In this document: positions 55,026 through 64,000 of the stretch, one piece after another
How positions within the stretch are numbered: position 1 is the first letter of the stretch
Layout of the letters: every line of letters starts with the position of its first letter
Assembly: GCA_009192285.1 (NCBI GenBank)
Contig: WBVU01000012.1
Coordinates: forward strand, 124,001 to 188,000
DNA length: 64,000 nucleotides
Direction of reading: 5' to 3'
Origin: Morchella semilibera
Taxonomy: Eukaryota; Ascomycota; Pezizomycetes; Pezizales; Morchellaceae
Position numbers and translations under genes: made by a program
The notes under the pieces: generated by a model
Database searches by the model: none
Seen by the model: only the letters and a program-made list of their open reading frames with translations
Told to the model about the DNA's origin: nothing

Positions 55026-57284
55026 TTGTTCTCCCTTCTCTATTGTCTGTGGTTAGTGTCGTGGGGCAGCGGAAAGTGGTGATGGGCTTTTGGGGTGGGA
55101 AATGTAGGCACTTAAGTACATGTAGGTTCGGGAAGCTACATGTAGGCAGCGGAAGGTAGGGGAAATAACGTAGTAACTAATTCCCTAACACCCCAAGTTT
55201 TCAAAACAAGGTGACGAAAAATGACATCTTGTGTTACCTGCTCTAAAAAAAAATCTCGTCATGCATACAACACTCTAGACATTGATGTCGGCTTAATCAT
55301 AGAGACAACGAACGCGGATCTACCTCCGAAACTCCTGGATTGCTTTCTGTAATCGATACGTATCCGCAGGGGGAACCTAACCGTATGAAATAATTGCTTC
55401 CAGGGTTAGGTTATGGTATTGGTGGGGCGGTAATGATTCTGGTGGAACGACCAGTTCCTGGCACTGCCTTCAATGTTCAATGCTGCAGCTGCATGAGCCA
55501 AGCGTGTGCAGATCCCGGCTGCAACATCATGCCTGCCTGATTGGTTCATTAGTACTGAGTTATATATGTTAGGAAGAGTATAATTATTTCGAAATGTCAT
55601 TGCTATTTCAAGATGAGATCTAATAGATCGATAAGGCCAGCTGCAGGAACTCACCAGTTAATGTAAGTCGCTAAGCCCCAGAAGAGTCTACTGGCTGCGC
55701 ATTAGACAGTTATAACCACATGTACGCAACCACTAGATAGAGCTATTCGTTAGTCGACTGGAATCCTGATGTCCCCCGATAACATCCCAAGTAAGTATCC
55801 GGCCCAGAACTCGATAACTCTTGGGATTGGATGTAGCTCCTCTAAACGGACATCGAGGGATGAATAGTAGCATGCACCCCAAACCCGGAGCTGAATGGGT
55901 TGAAAGTTCTAGCAGTATTAGACTAATATCTTGAATCAGCTCCTGTAAATGTACTCCAGCCTGCTGTTTCTATGTTACCATGCATGGCAGAGCACAAGGT
56001 TGATTGTTTGCTTCATGTAATTGAATTACCGCCAGTGGTATCATATAGTCATCTGTCCACCTGGTCTCTCAGTGCGGAGCTTGATTTAACGAAAATGGAA
56101 CCAGATACCGATAGTTACTTAAAGGTTACAGAGGGGTCTAGGCACTACACTTACGAGATGCTGAGACTGTAATCCAACCGTGTTAAAAGTATGGCCACAT
56201 GGGTCCATGCAACTTGATTATCTTGCTTGAGCAGAATTTGGTAGAGGCGGAACAAAAACGGGATATCATGCTCCCACGCTAGTTAAACGGGGGTTCAAGC
56301 GGGCTTTAGCGCAATGCCCTTTCCAAACAGATGCACACTGGTATATCACAGTTTGGTTTTTTCGTCGTGGGACTAGTTCCTAGTTTCTGTGTTAATAACG
56401 TATCGATTACATCTAGGGTATGTTCCAATACCCCCAGTCCCTCTAATAGCTGAGGTAGTGTGGGGTGCACTGCTTACATTGGGGTCAATTGATCAAGTGA
56501 GTATTAATATCTAGCCTGGCTTCAAGGATACACTCCTAGCCTCGCCAGGCACACTGGTCCCTACCTCGCAAGGCTTATAGTATTTTAACCCAATCCCATA
56601 GATGTGTCCCTGGGCAGGTAGGAGCCCATAGAGAAAGTTTAAAAGATCCAGGCTTATTTTTTGATCTGTGACGGCGCACCAAGCCCGCCACTATACTCGC
56701 TAGATGAAATTTTACGAGCCCAAAGTCGCGGTTGAAGCCGTTACGAGAACACCCTTGTCAAAACGTGCCTCGGGTGTTATCCTACCTCTTGTGTGGGCAG
56801 GAAAGCATGCACGGTAGCTGAAATATACTCTCGGCGCCTTGCATATGCCGACAAACACCGGGGGTGTCGGAAGGCGTTTCTCTCAACATCTGCGAAAATC
56901 ATTAGCGGGGGCGTTCATCCGACCTAGAACGGGTAGTACACTAGTAGGTAGTACTCCACGAAAACATAGCTAGGCTGAAATTCTGTGGTTTAGGGCCTCT
57001 CGTCCTTCATAGATCAGCCTAGGGCGCTTACGGTCCTGCACTCATGGGGGTTCGAAGAATTCATAGCCAGTGAAAGATCAGCGGGGCGCCCGGGATTTGC
57101 ATATTGCAAGTAATGTGGCTGCGCTGGGACTGGTATTCGGGACTTCGTGGGTCTTGGCAACTCGATGCACATGTAACCTAAACCCAAAACTCCCTATGCC
57201 AAGACAGGTCTATATAGTAGGAAAAACATTTCTCCGATACCGCTATCTGTATTGAGCCTGTATGTAGCTCACTCACTGGACAGT
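55026..57284. other. Intergenic, no gene seen
   Basis: Promoter side of the GGT gene; two TACATGTA palindromes 20 bp apart (55,117 and 55,137). No conserved frame. Confidence 0.5.
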
Positions 57285-57355
57285 GTTGACGGACAGGGGA
57301 TTTTCGGCCAATAGGAGTAAATAAACCGGGCTTGGCTGTTTCTCTCTGGTAGGGT
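57285..57355 (+). mobile_element. MITE, GACGAACAGGG family (copy 3, right arm decayed)
   Basis: TGTTGACGGACAGGGGAT, GGCCAATAGGAGTAAATAAA and GGCTTGGCTGTTTCTC match the other copies. The right inverted repeat is no longer clear. Confidence 0.55.
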
Positions 57356-57420
57356 TTAGTACAATAGAGCGTGTTGGCCACGCTCGTGTTTTCAGATTTT
57401 GGGTTCAGGTTTCGAGCTCT

Positions 57421-57500
57421 TGGCGGGTTATCCACACCAAAAACCAGTCGCCAAGAACTAAATATTTAGACTCAGAAGTTCTTGGCCAATACGCCCTAAT
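57421..57500 (+). repeat. Dispersed repeat, copy B
   Basis: Aligns with 25731-25808 over nearly its whole length, with ATATTTAGACTCAGAAGTT identical. It lies 65 bp from a MITE copy. Confidence 0.6.
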
Positions 57501-57837
57501 CCATTATCACCACCCCGTGAACAACAGGTACGCTCTCTAGATCTCTTACCCTTGCTCCCCAGCCATAGTCGACACCAGTAATATTGGCGGGTCACCGCCC
57601 ACTTCTCTTCATCTTACTAGTACTACATATAACTATACGTACATGTAGTAAGCAGTACTACTTGCATATGCAAGGCCATGCCAACAGTGGTTCCAGCACA
57701 CCGGAACGCTACGACATACACGCTCTAATCTCGATGATAGCAAGGTTTCCAGTGCAGGATCTCCCGCATGCAACCTCAAATGCAATGGCTCAATCACAAC
57801 CGAGGTTCGTGCAGCACCGGATAGGGTACTGGAACTG

Positions 57838-58007
57838 TACCGTTAATTCTCGAATAATCCACTATCCCCGTATTTGTATGTGGTAAGTCCGGACCAAGGT
57901 GAATTGGCGAATCAAACTTCACGGACTCGTGCAGATACATACTTTTTCTCACCCGGAATTAAGATTTAGTGACGCGGGGATAGTGGATTTCTCGAGAATT
58001 GACGGTA
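57838..58007. mobile_element. MITE with TA-ended inverted repeats
   Basis: Arms 57838-57870 and 57975-58007 start TACCGTYAATTCTCG and also share CCACTATCCCCG. Length is 170 bp. The terminal TACCG..AAT pattern is like that of the element at 42,618, suggesting the same transposase family. Confidence 0.6.
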
Positions 58008-58701
58008 TTCCTATATACGCCTCAACATGAACCCCATATATCCTGCACCATCTCATCATTTCCTGCAGCTGGTGATATCCCGGGCGATGGGTTTGTTGCC
58101 CCCCCCTTGTGAAAACACAGATCTAGGCTGATGGTACCTTGTTGGCCAATATATTGCAATTTCTGTATCACGATCGGGTGGGATTTTGTGCCCTTTTGGC
58201 GCCTGTGCAGCGCTACTAAGGGAAATTTCTCTTCACACACTGATGTAATCTTTGATCAGCCTCTATAGAAGACCTATAGTAAGGGTAACTAACTCAGCCC
58301 TAACACGCCTAAAACTCCCCCGAAACCTCTCCCAATTACATGTAATACCTAGAAGCTAACGATAATTAGATGATCTCACAGTCCCATGCTTGTTTTTACC
58401 TCTAACTTAAAAGAAAAAGGTATCATACCAAGTTATTGACCCCTTCTGTTGAATCATGTGCCAATATCCGTCCCTTAATTCGTGGATTTATCATATTCAA
58501 AGCCACACGCAAGTAAGGGAAAGATGCAGGATGAATACATGTAGGTTTGGGTTAGGTTGATCTACACAATATGCCGGGTGCTGCGGTGTGGTCTGGATCC
58601 CTGATCGCTGGCGAAGATCTCCCCAAACAAATTATGTCATACTTGGTACTGTCTTAAAAGTACGGCCCGGATTGGGGGAAAGCAAGGGGGAAAAAGAAAA
58701 A

Positions 58702-58840
58702 GCGTTCACCGCTTGACGTACCGCCAGCTGACGAATAGGGGGACTTTAGGCCAATAGAATTAATTAAAAGGACTGGAGATCGATCTCGCAGCTTGGCTAT
58801 TGCTTACCATACTTGGAATCCCTGTGAATCGTCGACAGTG
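58702..58840 (+). mobile_element. MITE, GACGAACAGGG family (copy 4, diverged)
   Basis: GCGTTCACCG, CTGACGAATAGGG, GGCCAATAGAATTAATTAAAA, GCTTGGCTATT and AATCCCTGT follow the order seen in the better copies. The outer ends are diverged. Confidence 0.5.
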
Positions 58841-60266
58841 ATTCGAAAGACTGTACCTTCCTCGGCGCGGCGCTAGAGCCGGAAGTGAATATCTTCAGCT
58901 GGCACCGTGATGCCTGTGTAGATCGCCGTCCCCGCACCTAGGGTAGTCGGTCGACCATGAAGAAAATGTCTCTCTAATTCGTTTACATAAGGAGTTCTCG
59001 CGATAGCTCTAGAACGGGTATTCGCTGGATCCGCGGAGCGGGGTCACCCATATACCATACTCCCAATACCACAAAATCGCTCAAGACAGGCAGTAGAACG
59101 CCCCCGTTTCTGAACTCTCGAGATATCAGTTTGCTGTTAGCAAATACGTGTACATCTCAATTCTACCTCCACGCTAGATATATAATTCCTCTGTAACTAT
59201 TGGTTAGATGAAATTGCACTTGCTAAACTAAAGTTGGAATAGTCCAATGAACGCAAGCATGACAGGGAGTTAGGTCAGTTGTGGTTTGAATAGCACTTTT
59301 AGGGCTACCTACACTCTTATAAGACAATCCAGCCAGCCCAAAGCCGCCCCAATCATCCTTCGGGCACCGATAAAAATTTTCAGCTGGAGCGGGCCCGAAG
59401 CCGTCCCCTCTTACCCGAACCAGTAAGTCTCGTCGTGGGCGTAGCAACTATTCAAGGCAAATACCGATCGCTAGTAGCTATCGAAGTTGTGGGTTTATAT
59501 CAAAAGCTGTATATCGTGAAACAATTAAGCCCGCCTTAGGCCCCCTAGGTTCGTCCATACATCGGAGAACTTACCCTACATTGTATGTTCTCGCCTTGAG
59601 ACACCTCCCCGAACTGAAGCCGTACGTAGCGGGCCGAGCCTTGCTAGGGATTCTCTGCATGTGCCTTAGGCGACGGGCGGACCTTGCATACTATCAGACT
59701 ATCCCTACTAGGCCGGTAGCCGATGGTAGGGTTGGGGATGACGTGCCGACGATATCGTTGACAACGGGACCCTCAAAGTTTCCCCTCTCCTCGTCAGTTG
59801 CTGTAGAGTTACCAGCTATTCCATTCTCCTTTCCATAGGCTTGGAACCTACCCTGTACGAGCAGCTGATAACCGTTTTTCTGTTGAGACTTTTTGAGCCC
59901 TGATTGTTTTATCAATATCAGTTGGTACAGATCATATAATCTCACTCTTCTACTGCTAATTTTCTATACACCTAAATCTCTAATTTTTCATCTCAATGTG
60001 CGCAGGATGAATAGACTCCAATTTCCGCCCCCTTATCACTATGGTACCAAGGCTCCAGAAAATACACTCCCAATTATCATTGAACATGTTATTGAATTGG
60101 GTTCTTATGTGGACAGTAGTAGAAAAGTTAATATCAAGTCCCAATAATATTTTACATTCGCAAATTACTTTGAATTCCTAATAAACGCCCTTTAAGAACT
60201 GGTAAGGACTTTACAAGACTCTACAAAACTTCAAAGCTCTGTAAAACTTTATTAAAGATGTACTAA
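58841..60266. other. Intergenic, no gene seen
   Basis: No conserved reading frame, RNA gene or clear repeat was recognised. Confidence 0.5.
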
Positions 60267-60940
60267 AGGCTCCCGGAGCTCTCAGAAGTCACCCGAAGCT
60301 CTCAGAAGCCTCCCGGAGCCTCCCAGAAGTCTCCCAGGGCTTTCAGAAGGTTCCCGGAGCTTTCAGAAGTCTCCCTGTGCTTTTGGAAGTCATCTGACGC
60401 TTTCAGAAGACTCCTGGGCTTTTGGAAGTCATCCGACGCTTTCAGAAGTCTCCCAGGGCTTTCAGAGCTTTCAGAAGTCTCCCTAGGCTTTCGTAAGTCA
60501 TCCGACGCTTTTAGAAGACTCTTAGAAGTCATCCGACGCTTTCAGAAGACTCCTAGAAGTCATCCGACGCTTTCAGAAGACTCCTGGAAGTCATCCGACG
60601 CTTTCAGGAGACTCCCTGGGCTTTCGTAAGTCATCCGACGCTTTTAGAAGACTCCCAGGGCTTTCAGAAGGCTCCCTGGGCTTTCGTAAGCCATCCGACG
60701 CTTTCAGAAGACTCCTGGAAGTCATCCGACGATTTCAGAAGACTCCCTGGGCTTTTGGAAGTCATCCGACGATTTCAAAAGACTCCCAGGGCTTTCAGAA
60801 GGCTTCCAGAGCTTTTAGAAGTCTCCCTGGGCTTTCGGAAGTCATCCGACGCTTTCAGGTCTCCCAAGGCTTTTGGACGTCTCCCAAAGCTCCCAGAAGG
60901 CTTCCAGAGCCTTCACGAGAGCTCTGAGAGCTCTCCCCAT
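60267..60940. repeat. Minisatellite, diverged ~20-bp units
   Basis: More than 25 imperfect units of about 20 bp, alternating between two variants: GCTTTCAGAAGTCTCCCAGG and GCTTTCGGAAGTCATCCGAC. Some units are truncated to GAAGTCATCCGAC. A period of 20 shifts frame each unit, so the long open frames on both strands here are a by-product of few stop codons. Confidence 0.8.
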
Positions 60941-61199
60941 ACCTCCAGTAAGATACACATGAAAACAATACCTAGCACTATTTTCTTACTGACTATAACT
61001 TTTTTCAGAAGCCAATTTCAGGTCTTCATCTTGACACTGAAAACCTCTAGTATTGATGACAAGAAAGCGGCAAAAGAGTGTCATTTTAGCCCTTACGCAT
61101 CCTTGTGTACTATTCCAAGTTTTGGGGTTTGTGATTTCAGAGCGCCCAACGATTTGATAGGGCATGCGCCGCAGTTTTATGGGCGCGCCGAGCACTTGG

Positions 61200-61385
61200 G
61201 AGTGCTCCAGGGGCATTCGCCAGTGCTCCAGGGGCATTCGCCAGTGCTCCAGGAGCCTTCGCCAGTGCTCTAGGAGCCTTTTCCAGCCTTTTCCAGCCTT
61301 TTCCATGGCTCCAGCTTTTCCAGGGCTCCAGGGGCCTTCCAGAGGGCTCCAGAAGCCTTCTAGAGGGCTCCAGGAGCTTTCGTCG
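61200..61385. repeat. Minisatellite block with 21-bp units
   Basis: Four units of the type CAGTGCTCCAGGGGCATTCGC (61,200-61,283), then three GCCTTTTCCA units, then three AGGGCTCCAGGGGCCTTCCAG units. Related in theme (CTCC..CTTC) to the array at 60.3 kb. Confidence 0.75.
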
Positions 61386-62240
61386 GTGCTCTGAGGACGG
61401 ATATCGAAGGTCCCCGAGCTAGGTGCGCGGTGGCCTGAATACGCTACGCTAGTGTTTTACGAGGTGGGCCTGTACCCGACGCCTTGCGCTCCCTTCGTCG
61501 GCGCCGTGTAGGGCGTGCGCCTTTACCACTGCGCTTTGCGCCTTCTCCCATGAAGAGTCGGAGAGTGTTCAAGTAACGAGCGGGAGCTGCGGAGGTGGTA
61601 GAATTGCTCGAATACTCTGCGCTGGCTTTCTCGGGCGCCATATGGGCTAACCTTAGCCTCATGGTTGCGCAGTTGGGGATGCCCAGCGTCCTCGGAAAGA
61701 CGCTCAGCGTCTTCGGGCGCTCTGTAGAGCGGTAGGAGCCTTTTTCAGGGCGCTAGAGGTCTATGAAACTCCAGGAAGTCCTGAAAGGCTTCGGAGAGTG
61801 TCCAAAGTCTCCGGGACAACTCTAGGGGTGCGTGTAGGGTACTAAGGGCCTCCGGGAAAGCACCAAGAGCATTCGAAGAACGATTGGAGCATCAGGGAGG
61901 GTGTTGGCTCATTTTTGAGGCGCTATAAGCCTTCTGTGAGCCTCCGGGAGACTTTTTAGAGTCATTATAGCTCGCTAGGAGTACTCGCGCGGTATGGGGA
62001 GCGTAGGGAGGACGCTGGAAGGCGTCTGGAGGGCTCTAAAGGCTCTTCGTGGGGTACTATGGTGCTCCGTAAGCCTTTGGTCAGCGCTTAGAGATTTTAG
62101 AGAGCGCGGGCAGCATATTAAGTGTCTCGGTAGCCTTCTTGGCCCGCTAGAAGTGCTCGGGACGTGTAGAGTCCCCTTGGAGGGCGCTGGGGGCATTCGG
62201 GGGCGCTCAGGACGATACAGGGTTAGTCGGATGGTCGACG
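61386..62240. repeat. Decayed continuation of the tandem array
   Basis: Motifs such as CTCCGGGA, GGCTTCGGAG, AGCATTCG and GGGCGCT keep recurring every 15-25 bp but without alignable units. No gene was found. Confidence 0.45.
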
Positions 62241-63847
62241 CTTGACTCCTGCGCCGTCGGAACGGTCACCCTAAGCGTTTTACTTCGGGTAGTTGGTTTC
62301 CACCGTCTTTCATTGACTCCTACCCTGAAATACAGGGTCTGGGCTGGTAAATAGCGCCGAGTGATATCGTATGATTCGCCGCACAGCGGATGGAGGAACA
62401 CAGATGATTGGGAATATACCATCCAGCATGGTTAGCGCTTCTTGAACTTTCGTGATTTTTCCTTTTGAGGTGCTTTTCTAGCTGTTCGCAGGATTTTTTG
62501 AACCGTGACTGGAAGTACGCATGTCCCGTAGATCACATCCCTAATAATTTATGAGAGAAGCTCGAAGACGGAGTGGTGAAAATAGGTGGCGTAGGCTAGT
62601 TACTGTACATAATAGTTAGTCATATAATTTCACCGCCTCAAATACTCTTATATCGAGCTAGAACTGTAGCTAGTTTTTAAACTAGTCGGCCTAGAACTAC
62701 ATGGGTACAAGAGTACCTCCTAGCTATAGGCCTATTTATAGCTATGGCCTCAGCCTCAGCCTCAGCCTCAGTCTTAGACAGTATTCGGGGCCGTCGAGAC
62801 TGGAGGGCACCCTATAGGACCTTAGAGAGAGCAGGGGACTGGACGGACCATGACCTGTAGCCCGTCTGGGGCCGGAAAACCAAAGACCGTAGGGGACCAT
62901 AGGGCCTTATAGTCCTACTGGTAGGCGCGCGGCAGACTCCAGGTCGAGTCCCCATAGATGGCCGCCGGGCCCTACTAGGGCTTCAGACTTTGGGGTAGGA
63001 CTATGGTCTTTAGCGTTGTTAGACTATAGCCCTTTGCATAAGTAAGACTGGTCCTTGGCGCAGGACTGTACTCTTGATACACAGTAAATATAGTACTGGG
63101 GTCTTGACGCCTTATAGAGAGAACAGTGATCCATGGTCCAGCCTATGGGCTAGATGGACCATGCCAGTCGGGTGTCTATTCCTAACCTAAAAGACCGACG
63201 GACTGCTCTTTTGATCAATGTACTGTCCAGGACCTGGTCCTCTTCGCACAGGTTCGGCCGCGTTTGCGGATATGGCCATTCGTTGTACTGATCTTACTAG
63301 GGTTTCCTAATACCGTTGATACGTCGAATATATACATGCATCTATCTACCCGTTGCTAGTATTATCCCCAGGTGCCCCACCATGACCTTTGGAGGTGGAG
63401 ATTCTATCGGTAAGTAGGTAAGCGGAGTTGGGCCGGGGTAAAGCTTCGACGGGCATATGCGTGGCGGGAAAGGCCTTGACGGGAAAGGCCCTAATGGTAT
63501 TGTGACTAACGGGCAAAGCCGTGACGCGCAATTGACAAAACAAGTTCCATAGGGGAATCAATACAATCGTCTTATCTATGGAAGCATAATAAGAGAAAAT
63601 ACCTGGCAGACAATTTATGAAAGGGGGGTCCTATAGGAGAGGCCCCTCACGTGCCAAGATTGGAATGCTACAATTAAGTAAGGGCAAATGAGCGGAAGAT
63701 AAGAACAAAGGATACTGACGGGAGCTAAAGGTCGGATAAAGCAAAGACTAGAACGACTCTGACCAGGGCGGGGATAAAGACCAAGTCGGAAATGATGACC
63801 AAGTAGTTGACGGAGTGCTGAAGACTAATCTGACGAGGGCCAGGACC
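62241..63847. other. Gene-free region with short repeats
   Basis: Contains four GCCTCA hexamers (62,747-62,770), many short GGACC/CTATAG words between 62,800 and 63,200, and a repeated CGGGAAAGGCC near 63,470. No conserved frame. Confidence 0.5.
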
Positions 63848-64000
63848 GGACGACCAGGATGATGACGGGGACGCTCAGGACGAGGACGACCAGGACGACC
63901 AGGACGAGGACGACCAGGACGACCAGGACGAGGACGACCAGGACGAGGACGACCAGGACGAGGACGACCAGGACGAGGACGACCAGGACGAGGACGACCA
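63848..64000. repeat. 15-bp minisatellite (GACGAGGACGACCAG)n, open at right edge
   Basis: From about 63,877 the units become regular, and they run off the window. Read on the plus strand they would encode DEDDQ repeats, but no in-frame ATG lies upstream and a stop precedes the array, so coding is not supported here. Confidence 0.8.

Noticed and set aside
60302-61394. Repetitive open frames on both strands
   Set aside because: The underlying unit is about 20 bp, which is not a multiple of three, and both strands are equally open. A minisatellite by-product.
63877-64000. Possible acidic DEDDQ-repeat protein
   Set aside because: No upstream ATG in frame and a stop codon precedes the array. The right side is cut off.

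Overview
The window looks like nuclear DNA from a filamentous ascomycete (Pezizomycotina). The evidence is short GT-AG introns of about 50-110 nt, Zn2Cys6 regulators with the CX2CX6CX5CX2CX6C spacing, an AA9 lytic polysaccharide monooxygenase, a PNGase A-like protein and an NFX1-type zinc-finger helicase. It is gene-sparse: eight well-supported genes and three weak candidates in 64 kb, separated by long AT-rich or low-complexity intergenic DNA. That density is compatible with Pezizomycetes-like genomes, but this is inference and I do not name a species.

Left part (1-16 kb). An SVOP/SV2-like MFS transporter runs off the left edge on the minus strand. A 9 kb gene desert follows, with three hairpin-forming MITE-like elements and AATG-rich degenerate tandem DNA. 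Next comes a plus-strand pair: an intracellular GH13 alpha-glucosidase (maltase) and a Zn2Cys6 activator whose DNA-binding region resembles the yeast MAL activators. Two CCGCGG palindromes lie within about 130 bp upstream of the maltase start. Together they suggest a small maltose/alpha-glucoside module.

Middle part (16-42 kb). There is a short Zn2Cys6 protein whose DNA-binding region resembles XlnR but which lacks the usual large regulatory domain, and a small CCHC zinc-knuckle protein on the minus strand. An eight-exon gene encodes an NFX1-type zinc-finger SF1 helicase of about 2075 aa (CCCH finger, RGG region, helicase core, NFX1 fingers, C-terminal RZ finger), the family that includes S. 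pombe Hrr1 and animal ZNFX1, which act in small-RNA silencing. An intronless secreted AA9 LPMO with a Ser/Thr-rich linker and a basic Asn/Gly-rich tail ends this part.

Right part (42-64 kb). This region is GC-rich with abrupt C-rich to G-rich strand switches. It holds three small weak candidates, a PNGase A-like type II membrane protein (plus strand) and a convergent gamma-glutamyltransferase gene (minus strand, eight exons including a 16-nt micro-exon). From 55 kb to the end I find no conserved gene. There are dispersed MITE copies, a long diverged tandem array of about 20-bp units at 60.3-62.2 kb, and a 15-bp minisatellite running off the right edge.

Three reading frames (helicase, GGT and a C2H2 candidate) are each broken by one nucleotide inside a G/C homopolymer. 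In each case one base restores a phase-consistent model, so sequencing or assembly error is the simplest explanation. At the sequence level, the 8-bp palindrome TACATGTA occurs 22 times, all outside the exons modelled here, far above a chance expectation of one or two.
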